DNA from: Kineosphaera limosa NBRC 100340
GTDB taxonomy: Bacteria > Actinomycetota > Actinomycetes > Actinomycetales > Dermatophilaceae
Assembly: GCF_000298215.1 (NCBI RefSeq)
Contig: NZ_BAHD01000015.1
Location: forward strand, 52,512 to 116,511
Direction: 5' to 3'
Length of the DNA stretch: 64,000 nucleotides
The notes under the pieces are model-generated. The model was not told the origin of the DNA, did no database searches, and saw nothing but the letters and a program-made list of their open reading frames with translations. The stretch's first letter is position 1. Each line of letters starts with the position of its first letter. A program made the translations under genes and the position numbers. Positions 6,224 to 16,672 of this stretch are shown here, piece by piece.

Positions 6224-7627
6224 ATGGCGAGCACAGCTGACGAGGCAGAGCTCGACGTCGATGTCGTCGTGCTCGGCGCCGGCCCGGCCGGGGAGAACGT
6301 CGCGCAATACGCCACCGAGGACACTGAGCTGACCTGCGCTCTCGTCGAGGGTGAGCTCGTCGGCGGAGAGTGCTCGTACTACGCGTGTATGCCGAGCAAG
6401 GCGCTGCTGCGACCGCTGGAGATCGCCGCGACCGCCGGTCAGCTCGGGGGCCTGCGCCGCCCGGAGGTCGACGTCGCCGGGGTGCTCGCGCGGCGTGACT
6501 ACTGGGTGTCGCGGTACGACGACGCCGGGCAGATCGCGTGGGCGGAGTCGACGGGGCTGCAGGTCGTCCGCGGGCACGGCCGGCTCGCCGGCGAACGGCT
6601 CGTGGTCGTCGGTGACCAGCGCCTGCGCGCCCGGCACGCCGTCGTCATCGGCACCGGCAGCGTCCCCGTCATCCCGCCGGTGTACGCGCAGGTGTCGCCC
6701 TGGACCTCCCGGGATGCCACCGGCGTCGTCGAGATCCCCCAGCGGCTCGTCGTCGTCGGTGGCGGCGTCGTCGCGTGCGAGGCGGCGACGTGGCTGGCCG
6801 GGCTCGGTTCGGCGGTAACGATGCTCGTGCGGGGCGACCGCCTGCTGCCAGGTCAAGAGCCGTTCGCCGGCGAGGCGGTCCTCGCGGCACTGACGGCGGC
6901 CGGAGTGACGGTGCACCGGCAGACCGACGTGCAGGCCTGCCGCCGCGAATCTCCGCGCGAGACCGGCCTCGGCCGGATCCACGGCGGCCCGCTGACGATG
7001 CAGACCTCGGCGGGGCCGATCGTCGCCGACGAGATCCTCGTCGCGGTCGGCCGTCGCCCGCGCCTGCGCGATCTCGGCCTGGAGTCGGTCGGGCTCACGC
7101 CCGATGATGTGCTCGCCGGCCGGCTGCCGGACTGGCTGTCGGCGGTCGGAGACGCGAGCGGCGAGCCCGCGCTGACCCACTGGGGCAAATACCGGGCGCG
7201 GGTGCTCGGTGAGCAGATCGCCGCCGCGGCCCTCGGGCGAGCCGCGTCGCCGGAGGTCGAGGCTCCGGTCCCGCAGGTGATCTTCACCGATCCGCAGGTC
7301 GCGGCCGTCGGGCTCACGCAGGAGTCGGCGCGCAGCTCCGGGCTCGACATCGCCATCGCCCGAGTGCCGTATGCGTCGGCCGCCGGGGCGGCGCTCCTGC
7401 GCGACGAGGTGCCGGGCACCGCGCAGCTCGTCGTGGACCGTGCCAGCGGGGCCGTCGTGGGCGCCACCTTCGTGGGCCCCGACGCCGGCGAGCTCGTGCA
7501 CGCCGCCACGGTCGCGATCGTCACCGGGGCCCCGGTGCGCCTGCTGCGGCATGCCGTCCCCAGCTATCCCACCGCCTCCGAACTCTGGCTTCGCCTCCTC
7601 GAAGACCTACCGCGCGACCTCCGCTGA
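6224..7627 (+). CDS. pyridine nucleotide-disulfide oxidoreductase (dihydrolipoyl dehydrogenase-like)
   Basis: 467 residues. N-terminal FAD site VVVLGAGPAGENVAQYA, redox-active pair in GGECSYYACMPSKALL (CxxxxC, about residues 48-53), NAD(P) site VVVGGGVVACEAATWLAGLG and C-terminal dimerisation domain. The C-terminal active-site segment reads PSYPTASE instead of the HxHPTxSE that carries the catalytic His of true lipoamide dehydrogenases. This favours a reductase of another substrate (soluble-transhydrogenase or mercuric-reductase-like). Second gene of a pair with the acetyltransferase. Confidence 0.85.
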   Translation: MASTADEAELDVDVVVLGAGPAGENVAQYATEDTELTCALVEGELVGGECSYYACMPSKALLRPLEIAATAGQLGGLRRPEVDVAGVLARRDYWVSRYDDAGQIAWAESTGLQVVRGHGRLAGERLVVVGDQRLRARHAVVIGTGSVPVIPPVYAQVSPWTSRDATGVVEIPQRLVVVGGGVVACEAATWLAGLGSAVTMLVRGDRLLPGQEPFAGEAVLAALTAAGVTVHRQTDVQACRRESPRETGLGRIHGGPLTMQTSAGPIVADEILVAVGRRPRLRDLGLESVGLTPDDVLAGRLPDWLSAVGDASGEPALTHWGKYRARVLGEQIAAAALGRAASPEVEAPVPQVIFTDPQVAAVGLTQESARSSGLDIAIARVPYASAAGAALLRDEVPGTAQLVVDRASGAVVGATFVGPDAGELVHAATVAIVTGAPVRLLRHAVPSYPTASELWLRLLEDLPRDLR

Positions 7628-7840
7628 GCAGCGCTAAGGCTTGCTGGAACGGCGACCAAGTGCCCGACGTGGCCGCCGACCCCGCCCCGCGGGTGTCGCC
7701 ATCCCGGCAACTGGGCCGCGCCCACGGGGGCCGGGGGTGTAGAGATGGAGGGTCCGCGACGCGCGCGAGCGGTTCTGCGCGCGCTTGCCGCCGGGCGTCC
7801 GGTCGTCAGGCCGCCCAGCACCGACCCGAAGGAGTGTCAC

Positions 7841-9127
<1,287 letters not shown>

Positions 9128-9214
9128 CCGCCCTGACATAGTTCTCCCGGGCTTCTTCGGGGTGGACTGCCGAAGTTGAGCTGTGGAGACGCAAGGTGCG
9201 GCCGATAGGTCGGC

Positions 9215-11527
9215 ATGGGGACTTCAGCCCGTGGCGCCGACTCCGGCGGCGTTTCGGCTCGTACTGCGCTGCCCTCGCCAGGCACCGTGCAGATCGGGCG
9301 GTCGGCCCGACCCGGTCACCGCCTGCGACGCGAGTGGGCCGGTGTCGCGGCTGCTCCGAGCGCGGTCGAGCCGCAGCAGGCCGACTCGTCCGCCGGTCGA
9401 CACGGGGCGCCCGTGGTCGCCGAGCTCTCGGCAGCCCACGACCCGGAACTCGCTCGGTGGATCGCCGCCGAGGAATGGGCCGCCCGCGCCAACCCCGCTC
9501 GCGTGCGGCTCATCCGGCGCGCGGCGGGCGTGGGTGGCGGCCTGCTCGCGCTCACCGGTCTGGCGGTCTGGGTGGGCTGGGCGATCGGCAGCCCCACCCT
9601 GACGAGCGTCGTCCCCGGACTGGTGACGATGAAGTGGTGGACGGCGGCGTGCTTCATTGTGCTGGGAATGGGCATCGCGCTCCCCACGATCCGGGACACG
9701 CTCGCTGTGCGCCGCATCGCCATGGGCCTGGGGCTTTTCGTCGCCCTGCTGGCCCTCACGTTCCTCCTGGAACATGCCACCGGAGGCGACCTCGGGCACG
9801 ACAACGCCTTCGGCCTCGACCGAGCGGCCGGCGCGGACCACCCGGGCCGGATGTCCCAGACGACTGCGCTGTGTTTCGTCCTCCTGGGCACGAGCCTGGC
9901 GCTGCACAAAGTCGGGCGGGTGCGCGTCGCCCAGGCGATCGCCGTCGCGCCGACGGCGATCGGTTACCTCGCGTTGGTCGGGTACGTCTTCGACGTGTCG
10001 CCGCTCTACTCCGCGGTCTCTCTCGCGAGCATGGCGATCCACACCGCGGCCGCGCTCATGGTGGCGGGCCTGGCGATCCTCGCCCTCCGCTCGGACGAGG
10101 GCTTCATGGCGGTGTTCTCCATCAATACGGCCGGTGGTCGTGTCGCGCGACGACTGGTCCCGGCGGCCATCCTCATGCCGGTGACCATCGGCTGGGCTCT
10201 CGACGTGCTGGTGTTGCGGGGGGTCATCGACGCGCCCTTCGCGCTCGCCCTCATGGTGACCGCGGTGAGCGTGCTCGGCGTCGCGGCCATCTGGCGCGAG
10301 GCCGGCGGCCTGAGCATGATCGACGTGCAGCGAGCGGGCACCGTCGCGGCGCTGCGTCGTGTTCGGGAGGCAGAGGCGCGGCAGACGACCCTCACGGCGG
10401 CCCTGGAGGAGAGCGCGCGCCGCACCCAGGCGATTCTCGATTCTGCGCTCGACGCCTTCATCGGCCTCGACCGCGACGGCCGAATCACCTCCTGGAACCC
10501 AGCCGCCGAACGCCTCTATGGCTGGTCTGCGGTCGAGGCCGTCGGCATGCGCCTCGACGAACTCCTGCCCGTTTTCCGTGCCGACGGATCAGTGCTGACC
10601 GCGCGCGTCGATGGTGACTTCCTGGAGCACGCGATCCGTCGCGGTCCGGCGGCGTACGCCGTTGTCCGCAAGGACGGGACGATCGCGGAGGTCGAGTCGC
10701 GGGTGTGGGCGCAGAACGCGCGGGATGGGCGCACGTACACGGCGACGGTCCGCGACATCGCGCAACGGCGCAGGGCCGAGCGGGAATTGCTCGAACTGAA
10801 CCGCAGCCTCGACGAATTCGCCGCGGTGGCGGCGCACGACCTGCGTGGGCCGATCGCCGCCATCCGGGTCAACCTCGAACTCCTCGCCGAGAGCGCGGTT
10901 GGTCGCGGCGACGAGAACCAGCTGGCCACCGTGGCGCGGATGCAGAGCGCGGCCGATCGCGGGCTGACGCTCATCGATGATCTGTTGACGTATTCGCGGG
11001 CCGGGCGCAGCGCGATCGAACCGCGTCGAATCGACCTCACCGAGCTGGTCGAAGCCGTGGCCGACGAGGTGAGCGAACGAGCCGATCGGTCGTCTCGCAT
11101 CGACATCGCGCCGCTGCCGCCGATCGCGGGTGGTGCGGGCACGCTGCGGCAGGTGTTCGCCAATCTCTTCGTCAACGCCATCGACTACTGCCCGAACGAC
11201 CGTGTGCCGCACGTCCGGGTCACGGCCGAGCCCGCCGCCGACCGTCGACAACTCCTCATTCGTGTCACCGACAACGGCGACGGGGTGCCGCTAGCGGAGC
11301 GCGACCGTGTCTTCGAGATGTTCCAGCGCGGCACGACGTCGGCCGGTCGATCCGGCACCGGTGTCGGCCTGGCGCTCTGTCTCCGTGTCGTCGAGCGTCA
11401 CGGCGGCAACATCTGGATCGAGAATGCGCCCGGCGGCGGCACCAACATGTGCATCACGCTCCCGCGGCACTTCGACCCGCCCGCGACATCTGGTGCGCGC
11501 GCACGCCAAGTGCCGCCGCCCGGCTGA
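9215..11527 (+). CDS. membrane-bound PAS sensor histidine kinase (orphan)
   Basis: 770 residues. After about 100 hydrophilic residues come seven or eight membrane helices (about 105-385), a PAS domain (about 405-515, ILDSALDAFIGLDRDGRITSWNPAAERLYGW), a HisKA domain with the phospho-acceptor in FAAVAAHDLRGPIAAI (about 538), and an HATPase domain with N box NLFVNAIDY, G1 DNGDGVP and G2 GTGVGLAL (about 650-720). No response regulator gene is adjacent, so the partner is elsewhere. The start is uncertain: ATG 9215 has a weak ribosome site, and the first 70 residues are low in complexity. Confidence 0.88.
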   Translation: MGTSARGADSGGVSARTALPSPGTVQIGRSARPGHRLRREWAGVAAAPSAVEPQQADSSAGRHGAPVVAELSAAHDPELARWIAAEEWAARANPARVRLIRRAAGVGGGLLALTGLAVWVGWAIGSPTLTSVVPGLVTMKWWTAACFIVLGMGIALPTIRDTLAVRRIAMGLGLFVALLALTFLLEHATGGDLGHDNAFGLDRAAGADHPGRMSQTTALCFVLLGTSLALHKVGRVRVAQAIAVAPTAIGYLALVGYVFDVSPLYSAVSLASMAIHTAAALMVAGLAILALRSDEGFMAVFSINTAGGRVARRLVPAAILMPVTIGWALDVLVLRGVIDAPFALALMVTAVSVLGVAAIWREAGGLSMIDVQRAGTVAALRRVREAEARQTTLTAALEESARRTQAILDSALDAFIGLDRDGRITSWNPAAERLYGWSAVEAVGMRLDELLPVFRADGSVLTARVDGDFLEHAIRRGPAAYAVVRKDGTIAEVESRVWAQNARDGRTYTATVRDIAQRRRAERELLELNRSLDEFAAVAAHDLRGPIAAIRVNLELLAESAVGRGDENQLATVARMQSAADRGLTLIDDLLTYSRAGRSAIEPRRIDLTELVEAVADEVSERADRSSRIDIAPLPPIAGGAGTLRQVFANLFVNAIDYCPNDRVPHVRVTAEPAADRRQLLIRVTDNGDGVPLAERDRVFEMFQRGTTSAGRSGTGVGLALCLRVVERHGGNIWIENAPGGGTNMCITLPRHFDPPATSGARARQVPPPG

Positions 11528-11534
11528 CCCTGAA

Positions 11535-11559
11535 CCCGGCGGCTGTCCTGATAGCCGGG
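11535..11559. terminator. hairpin after the histidine kinase gene
   Basis: CCCGGC and GCCGGG arms flank 13 bases, eight bases after the kinase stop codon and before a convergent gene. There is no T run, as is common in high-GC actinobacteria. A second inverted repeat (CGCCAC/GTGGCG) follows at about 11562-11583. Confidence 0.4.
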
Positions 11560-11669
11560 ATCGCCACGCGGGGGTCGGTGGCGTCCAGGCCCCACATCGT
11601 CGAGCACACCCAGGCGTAGGAAAGCCGAAAATCGCCGCAGACAGCAGCGCGGCGTGACGCCGACGAGCG

Positions 11670-12920
11670 CTACGGGCCGAGGAGGCTGAGCGGGACGACT
11701 GCTACGCCGTCGGTGCGTCGGTAGGCACGGGAACCGGTTGTGAGGACGACGAGGTCGACGACGTCGTCGGGCAGGCGATCGCGCAGCCAGAGGAGATGAC
11801 GCACATCCGAATCGCCGACCGTGGCAGCAAGCTTGACCTCGATACCGAGGACTTGCCCCTCCTCGCCTTCGACGATGAGGTCCACTTCGTGGTCGCCGTT
11901 GCCGGTGCGCAGGTGGCCGACCCGCGCCCTCGCCGCCTGGCCGCAGACTCGGACGGACAGGGTGGCGAGGGCTACGAAGAGCGGGCCGAGCATCGCGGCT
12001 CCGGTCGGCGTAGTCAGTCGCCGGGACGTCAGGCCGAGAAGCCGCGCGGCGAGGGCAGGGTCGGCGAGCTGGTGCCGGGGCGCCTGTTGCAGACGGGTGA
12101 AGGCGCTGCGGGAGCCGGTCCAGCCCGGCACGGGGTCGAGCAGCCACAGCTGGGTCAGATGATCGCGGTATGCGATCGTCGTCGTCTTCGCCGGCTGCGC
12201 GCCGTCACCGGAGGTCGTCGCGTCGAGGATGCGGGAGTACGACGCCGTCGTCGAGGTGGCCGCCGCATAGGCGGTCAGCCAGCGGCGCAGCGTCTCTGGT
12301 CGGCGGACGGCAAGCCCCTGATCGGGCAGGTCTCGATCGATGACCCGCTGGAGGTACGCATCGAGCTGTGCGGTGCGCAATCGCTCGGGCGAGCGGTGGA
12401 TGCCCGGAAGTCCGCTAGAGGTGATCGCTTCGATGTAGTCGCCGGGGGTGAATGACGAGGCCCCCAGCACGTGAGGTGTGGACCCCGCGAGCATGTCGGC
12501 CAGGCTGACGGTCGGCCTGGTCGTGCCGCGCTCGTGTAGGGCCATCGGTCGCATTCGTAGCGACAGGATGCGCCCTGCTCCGCTGTGCGTGGTGATGTCA
12601 CTGCGCGGGGTGGCGCTCCCAGTGAGGAGGAACCGCCCTGCTGGTGCGCCGTCATCGACCTGCCGCCTGACGCTGTCCCACGTGGCCGGCACATGTTGCC
12701 ACTCGTCGATGAGGAGGGTGCCCGCCGGCGCAGTGGAGAAGTCCGGGTCGGCCTGGGCGAGTTCGCGCTGATCTGGTCGGTCGAGCATCCACACGTGGTG
12801 AGCGCGCCGCACAGCGGTGCCGGTCTTGCCCACGCCCTTCGGGCCGTCCAGCGCGATGGCAGGGGCCAGGGGGAACAGCTCGTCGAGCTCGGCATCAACA
12901 GTCCGGAGCAAGTAGGACAC
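11670..12920 (-). CDS. AAA-type ATPase with DUF4143 domain
   Basis: 416 residues, GTG start. N-terminal P-loop GPKGVGKTGTAVRRA (about residues 25-40), Walker B TLLIDEWQHVP, sensor FLLTGSATPR, then a C-terminal DUF4143 with the nuclease-like VDLIVEGEEGQVLGIEVKLA (D...E.K). This matches the AAA_14/DUF4143 family, of unclear function and patchy phylogenetic spread. Its start is preceded by four exact 23-bp iterons reaching almost to the next gene. The AAGGTAG of the nearest iteron could act in place of a ribosome site. Single gene, convergent with the kinase. Confidence 0.85.
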   Translation of the reverse strand: MSYLLRTVDAELDELFPLAPAIALDGPKGVGKTGTAVRRAHHVWMLDRPDQRELAQADPDFSTAPAGTLLIDEWQHVPATWDSVRRQVDDGAPAGRFLLTGSATPRSDITTHSGAGRILSLRMRPMALHERGTTRPTVSLADMLAGSTPHVLGASSFTPGDYIEAITSSGLPGIHRSPERLRTAQLDAYLQRVIDRDLPDQGLAVRRPETLRRWLTAYAAATSTTASYSRILDATTSGDGAQPAKTTTIAYRDHLTQLWLLDPVPGWTGSRSAFTRLQQAPRHQLADPALAARLLGLTSRRLTTPTGAAMLGPLFVALATLSVRVCGQAARARVGHLRTGNGDHEVDLIVEGEEGQVLGIEVKLAATVGDSDVRHLLWLRDRLPDDVVDLVVLTTGSRAYRRTDGVAVVPLSLLGP

Positions 12921-12923
12921 CCG

Positions 12924-13015
12924 CCTACGCTACCTTCGACAGAGGGTCTACGCTACCTTTAGCACGACTTCTACGCTACCTCTAACAGGCAATCTAGGCT
13001 ACCTTTAGCAGGACG
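12924..13015 (-). repeat. four 23-bp direct repeats (iterons) upstream of the DUF4143 ATPase
   Basis: Units at 12924-12946, 12947-12969, 12970-12992 and 12993-13015 follow each other with exact 23-base period. The shared core on the plus strand is CTACGCTACC (unit 4 CTAGGCTACC), then mostly TTTAGCA. Read toward the ATPase this is TGCTAAAGGTAGCGTAG. The array begins three bases upstream of the GTG start and ends 21 bases from the pxpC stop. It looks like a cooperative operator with a spacing of about two helical turns. Confidence 0.9.
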
Positions 13016-13036
13016 ATTGCCCCGAGGTCCCTGCCC

Positions 13037-14002
13037 TCAGTCGCGCAGCGACGCGCGCAGGGCGGACATCTCCTTTCGGGCGGCGACGGCGTCGTCGAGC
13101 GACACCTCGACGAAGCGGGCCGTCGTCCCGGGAGAGAGCCGGGCGAGCATGTCCATGTCGGCGCTGATGACGGTGGCGACCATGGCGTAGCCGCCGCCGG
13201 AGACCGCGTCGCGGTGCAAGATGATCGGCTCCGTGCCGCCGGGGATCTGGATCGACCCCACGGCATACCCCGCGTCGACGATGTTCGAGGGGTCCGAGCC
13301 CGCCCCGAACGGCTGCTCGCGCTCGTTCCACTCCACCCCAGGGCCCTTGAAGCGCAGGCCGATCCGGTCGGCGACCGGCGTCAACGTCCAGGTGGAGTCG
13401 TAGAAGGCCGCGCGACCCGCGTCGCTGAGCAGGTGGTCGTACAGCCCCCTGACGACGCGGATCTCGACGTCCTTGGGGAAGCTCGGCCGCACCGACTCCG
13501 GGATCTCGCGCGGCTCGGTCGCCTCCGCCGGGTCGCCGACCGGGAGCTCGTCGCCGGCCTCGAGCTTGCGGCCCTCGAAGCCGCCGAGGGCCCCCAGCGC
13601 GTACGTCGACCGGCTGCCGAGCGCCACGGGCACGTCGACGCCGCCGGCCACCGCGACGTAGTAGCGCGTGCCGCCCTGGATCACCCCGAACGAGACCTCG
13701 TCACCGGCTTCGAGGTCGATGGGCTGCCACTCCGAGCGCTCTTCGCCGTTGACCTTGACCGGCACCGGAGCGCCCGCCACCCCGATCCGCACCGGCGCGC
13801 TGACCCGGAACTTCGGGCCCATGTACGTGCATTCGAGCACCGCCGCGTCGGAGGGGTTGCCGACGATCGCGTTCGCCATGTCGGCGCTCAGCCCGTCCAT
13901 CGCCCCCGACTGCGGGATGCCGACGTTGTAGTGGCCGATCCGGCCGAGATCCTGCACCGTCGTCGCGAGCCCGGGCTCGACGATCTCGATCGTGGCGCTC
14001 AC
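13037..14002 (-). CDS. pxpC: carboxyltransferase-type 5-oxoprolinase subunit C (PxpC/KipA family)
   Basis: 321 residues. MSATIEIVEPGLATTVQDLGRIGHYNVGIPQSGAMDGLS is the hallmark N-terminus of the KipA/PxpC/allophanate-hydrolase-subunit-2 family. It is homologous to half of the carboxyltransferase domain of urea carboxylase. With PxpA and PxpB the family performs ATP-dependent ring opening of 5-oxoproline to glutamate. The start overlaps the pxpB stop by four bases. Last gene of a five-gene minus-strand operon that also encodes biotin carboxylase and carrier protein. Confidence 0.88.
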   Translation of the reverse strand: MSATIEIVEPGLATTVQDLGRIGHYNVGIPQSGAMDGLSADMANAIVGNPSDAAVLECTYMGPKFRVSAPVRIGVAGAPVPVKVNGEERSEWQPIDLEAGDEVSFGVIQGGTRYYVAVAGGVDVPVALGSRSTYALGALGGFEGRKLEAGDELPVGDPAEATEPREIPESVRPSFPKDVEIRVVRGLYDHLLSDAGRAAFYDSTWTLTPVADRIGLRFKGPGVEWNEREQPFGAGSDPSNIVDAGYAVGSIQIPGGTEPIILHRDAVSGGGYAMVATVISADMDMLARLSPGTTARFVEVSLDDAVAARKEMSALRASLRD

Positions 14003-14946
14003 TTCGTGCCTCCCTGCTCGCCATTCGCCTGTTCTCGGTCGGCCGGCGCGGCCTCCAGCGCCGCGACGATGGTCTCGTCGTAGCCGTGCGGGTCGGCGAG
14101 CACCTTTTCCAGGTCGAACTCCACCGGCACCTGGCGGTAGCGGAAGGTCCCGTCCTCGACCTGCTGCTCGATCCGGCGATATTCCTCCTCATCGACCGGG
14201 CGGAACTTCACGATGTCGCCGGGTTTGAAGAAGACCATGAAGTCGTCGAAATCCCCGAGCCGCTGCTGCGGGTCGTAGATCGGCGCCGCCGCCACCCCGA
14301 ACATCTGATAGCCGCCCGCGCCGCGCACCGAGTAGATGCAGGCGAAGCAGCCGCCGTGGCCGACGGTCAACTTGGGCGTATCGGTGCGCGGGCTCAGGTA
14401 CTTCGGCACCTCGAGCTGCTCGGACTGCGGCGCGATCCGATACATGAACGGCAGCCCTGCGACGAAGCCGACCATCGTTACGAGCCACGGCAGCTTGTGG
14501 TGCTCGGCGATGAACGCCGCCTTGTCGGCCAGCCCGTTCTCCGCCGCGGCGAAGTCGAGGTCGGTGGCGCCGGGGTCCTGGTGGTTCTTTCGGAAACGCG
14601 CGCCGACCTCGTTGGTGTACGGGTCGTCGTACCAGACCGGAATCTCGATGATCCGCGTCTGTAGCGTCGTCTCGTGATCGTCGGCGACCTGCTGCTCGAC
14701 GCCGCGGACGTGAGCCTCGAGGTCGGCCGGCGCGATCGTCTCCGGGTCGAAGCGGATGAGCAGCGAGGCGTTCGCCGGGCAGACGTCGCTGATCCCCTCC
14801 GGCAGGTCGTCGGTGAGGTGCTTCGCGATCGCCATGACCCGGAAATTCGCCGCGAGGCTCATCGCCTCGTCGACCTCGATGAACAGGAACTCGTCCCCGC
14901 CCCAGGTGTAGCGGGCCTGCGCCTGCTCGGCCGTCGTCGTGCTCAT
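13999..14946 (-). CDS. pxpB: 5-oxoprolinase subunit B family protein (PxpB/KipI), long form
   Basis: 315 residues, longer than the roughly 220 usual for PxpB. KipI/allophanate-hydrolase-subunit-1 features include CPANASLLIRFDP, EIPVWYDDPYTNEVG, VGFVAGLPFMYRI, PRTDTPKLTVGHGG and CIYSVRGAGGYQMFG. It partners PxpC as the other half of a carboxyltransferase-like unit. It overlaps accC upstream and pxpC downstream by four bases each, so the subunits are probably made in equal amounts. Confidence 0.85.
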   Translation of the reverse strand: MSTTTAEQAQARYTWGGDEFLFIEVDEAMSLAANFRVMAIAKHLTDDLPEGISDVCPANASLLIRFDPETIAPADLEAHVRGVEQQVADDHETTLQTRIIEIPVWYDDPYTNEVGARFRKNHQDPGATDLDFAAAENGLADKAAFIAEHHKLPWLVTMVGFVAGLPFMYRIAPQSEQLEVPKYLSPRTDTPKLTVGHGGCFACIYSVRGAGGYQMFGVAAAPIYDPQQRLGDFDDFMVFFKPGDIVKFRPVDEEEYRRIEQQVEDGTFRYRQVPVEFDLEKVLADPHGYDETIVAALEAAPADREQANGEQGGTK

Positions 14947-16334
14947 TCGGCGGTCTCCTTGCTCTGGCTGCTGTGGCTGTTCTGGGTCTCGGCGAACGCC
15001 GGCAGGGCCACCCGCTCGATGTAGGTCGTGTCGTGCTCGACCGCGGCGAACTCTTGACTGGTCGCGAGGTGCGCGAGCAGCGGGATCGTCGTGCGGACGC
15101 CTGTGATGTCGGTCGTCTCGAGCGCTGTCGCCAGCGCCGCGATCGCCGCGTCGCGGTCGCCCGCGTGGACGATCACCTTGGCGAGCATCGAGTCGTAGAA
15201 GGGGGCGACGACCCCGCCTTCGGCGATGCCCGAATCGACCCGCACCCCCTCGCCCTGCGGCCAGGCGAGCGTCGTCGCTGTCCCGGGGCTCGGCATGAAG
15301 TTCGCGGACGGGTCCTCGGCGTTGACCCGCACCTCGATCGCGTGCCCGTCGAAGGTCACGTCGTCCTGGCTCAGCCAGAGTTTCTCGCCGTCGGCGACGC
15401 GCAGTTGGGCCGCGACGAGGTCGATGCCGGTGATCTCCTCGGTGACCGGGTGCTCCACCTGCAGGCGCGTGTTCATCTCGATGAATGCCGCCTCCTGCCG
15501 CGCCGGGTCGTAGAGGAACTCAACGGTCCCAGCGCCGGAGTAGCCGGAGTCGATCGCGAGTTGCACCGCGCTCGTGCGGATCCGCTCGCGCACCTCCTCG
15601 GGCAGGTCCGGCGCGGGCGCCTCTTCGATGACCTTCTGCGAGCGGCGCTGCATCGAGCAGTCGCGGTCGCCCAGGTGGATCGCGGTCGCGCCGTCGCCGA
15701 GCACCTGAACCTCGACGTGCCGGGCGTGCTCGACGAATCGCTCGAGATAGACCGACCCGTCGCCGAACGCGGCCCGCGCCTCCGCCGACGCCGTCTGTAC
15801 CGCGCCCGCCAACTCGTCGGCCGAGCGGACGAGCCGGATGCCGCGCCCGCCGCCGCCGGCCGCGGCCTTGACGACGAGCGGGAACCCGATCTCCTCGCCG
15901 AGCCGCGCGGCCTCGCCCTTGTCGACGGCTCCGTCGCTGCCGGCCAGTGTCGGCACGCCCGCGGCCTTCGCCGCCGCGCGCGCCCGCGCCTTGTCGCCCA
16001 TGAGTTCGATCGACTCCGGCGACGGCCCGACCCACGTGAGCCCCGCCGCCGCGACGGCCCTCGCGAAGTCGGCGTTTTCGGAGAGGAAGCCGTACCCCGG
16101 GTGGAGGGCGTCGCACCCGGCCTCGCGGGCCGCGGTGAGCACCGCCTCGGTCGAGAGGTAGCTCTTGCGGGCCGGTGCGGGCCCGATGACGACGGTCTCG
16201 TCCGCGCTGCTCGCGGCGAGGGAGTCGCGGTCGGCCTCGCTCACCCCGACGACCGTGGCGATGCCCAGTTCGCGGGCCGTGCGGGCGATGCGGACCGCGA
16301 TCTCGCCGCGGTTGGCGATGAACAGGCGCTGCAC
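14943..16334 (-). CDS. accC: biotin carboxylase
   Basis: 463 residues with the biotin-carboxylase order: N-terminal domain (RLFIANRGEIAVRIARTARE), ATP-grasp with glycine loop AAGGGGRGI, and catalytic EMNTRLQVEHPVTEEITGIDLV with the conserved Glu, Arg and His. It carboxylates the biotin of a carrier protein using ATP and bicarbonate. Ten bases after the small biotin-carrier gene and overlapping pxpB, so its partner here is probably the PxpBC pair, not an acyl-CoA carboxyltransferase. Confidence 0.93.
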   Translation of the reverse strand: MQRLFIANRGEIAVRIARTARELGIATVVGVSEADRDSLAASSADETVVIGPAPARKSYLSTEAVLTAAREAGCDALHPGYGFLSENADFARAVAAAGLTWVGPSPESIELMGDKARARAAAKAAGVPTLAGSDGAVDKGEAARLGEEIGFPLVVKAAAGGGGRGIRLVRSADELAGAVQTASAEARAAFGDGSVYLERFVEHARHVEVQVLGDGATAIHLGDRDCSMQRRSQKVIEEAPAPDLPEEVRERIRTSAVQLAIDSGYSGAGTVEFLYDPARQEAAFIEMNTRLQVEHPVTEEITGIDLVAAQLRVADGEKLWLSQDDVTFDGHAIEVRVNAEDPSANFMPSPGTATTLAWPQGEGVRVDSGIAEGGVVAPFYDSMLAKVIVHAGDRDAAIAALATALETTDITGVRTTIPLLAHLATSQEFAAVEHDTTYIERVALPAFAETQNSHSSQSKETAE

Positions 16335-16344
16335 GTCAGCCTCG

Positions 16345-16587
16345 TCAGCCCTGCACGACCGCGATGACGTCGCCGGGGTTGACCATGCCTTCGTCGTCGA
16401 CCTCGAAGCGGATGTCGCTGCCGGCGGCCTCGGCCTTGATCTCGGTGAATTGCTTCATCACCTCGACGAGCCCGACGGTCGCGCCGGCCTCGATGGAGCC
16501 GCCGTCCTCGACGAACGGCGGCTCGTCCGGGGAGGGGCTGCGGTAGAAGATGCCCGGGAGCGGGGAGACGATCTGCTGCTCGGCCAT
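16345..16587 (-). CDS. small biotin-carrier domain protein (BCCP)
   Basis: 80 residues, little more than a single biotinyl/lipoyl domain. GLVEVMKQFTEIKAE contains the biotinylated Lys in the expected EVMK hairpin. The segment before it (FYRSPSPDEPPFVEDGGSIEAG) fits the BCCP subfamily. ATG with GGAAGGAC upstream. Between pxpA and accC in the same operon; it carries the carboxyl group from AccC to PxpBC if the inferred complex is right. Confidence 0.85.
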   Translation of the reverse strand: MAEQQIVSPLPGIFYRSPSPDEPPFVEDGGSIEAGATVGLVEVMKQFTEIKAEAAGSDIRFEVDDEGMVNPGDVIAVVQG

Positions 16588-16672
16588 GGCGGGTCCTTCC
16601 GGTTGGCTGTGGGCTTGGGTGTCGGGGTGTGCTTCGGTGTCGGGTGGAGCGGGGCGGGTGTGGCGGGGTCGG

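Noticed and set aside
12924..13015. Iterons of a plasmid replication origin
   Set aside because: The array lies in front of a DUF4143 ATPase with no Rep protein, and the surroundings are chromosomal metabolic genes.
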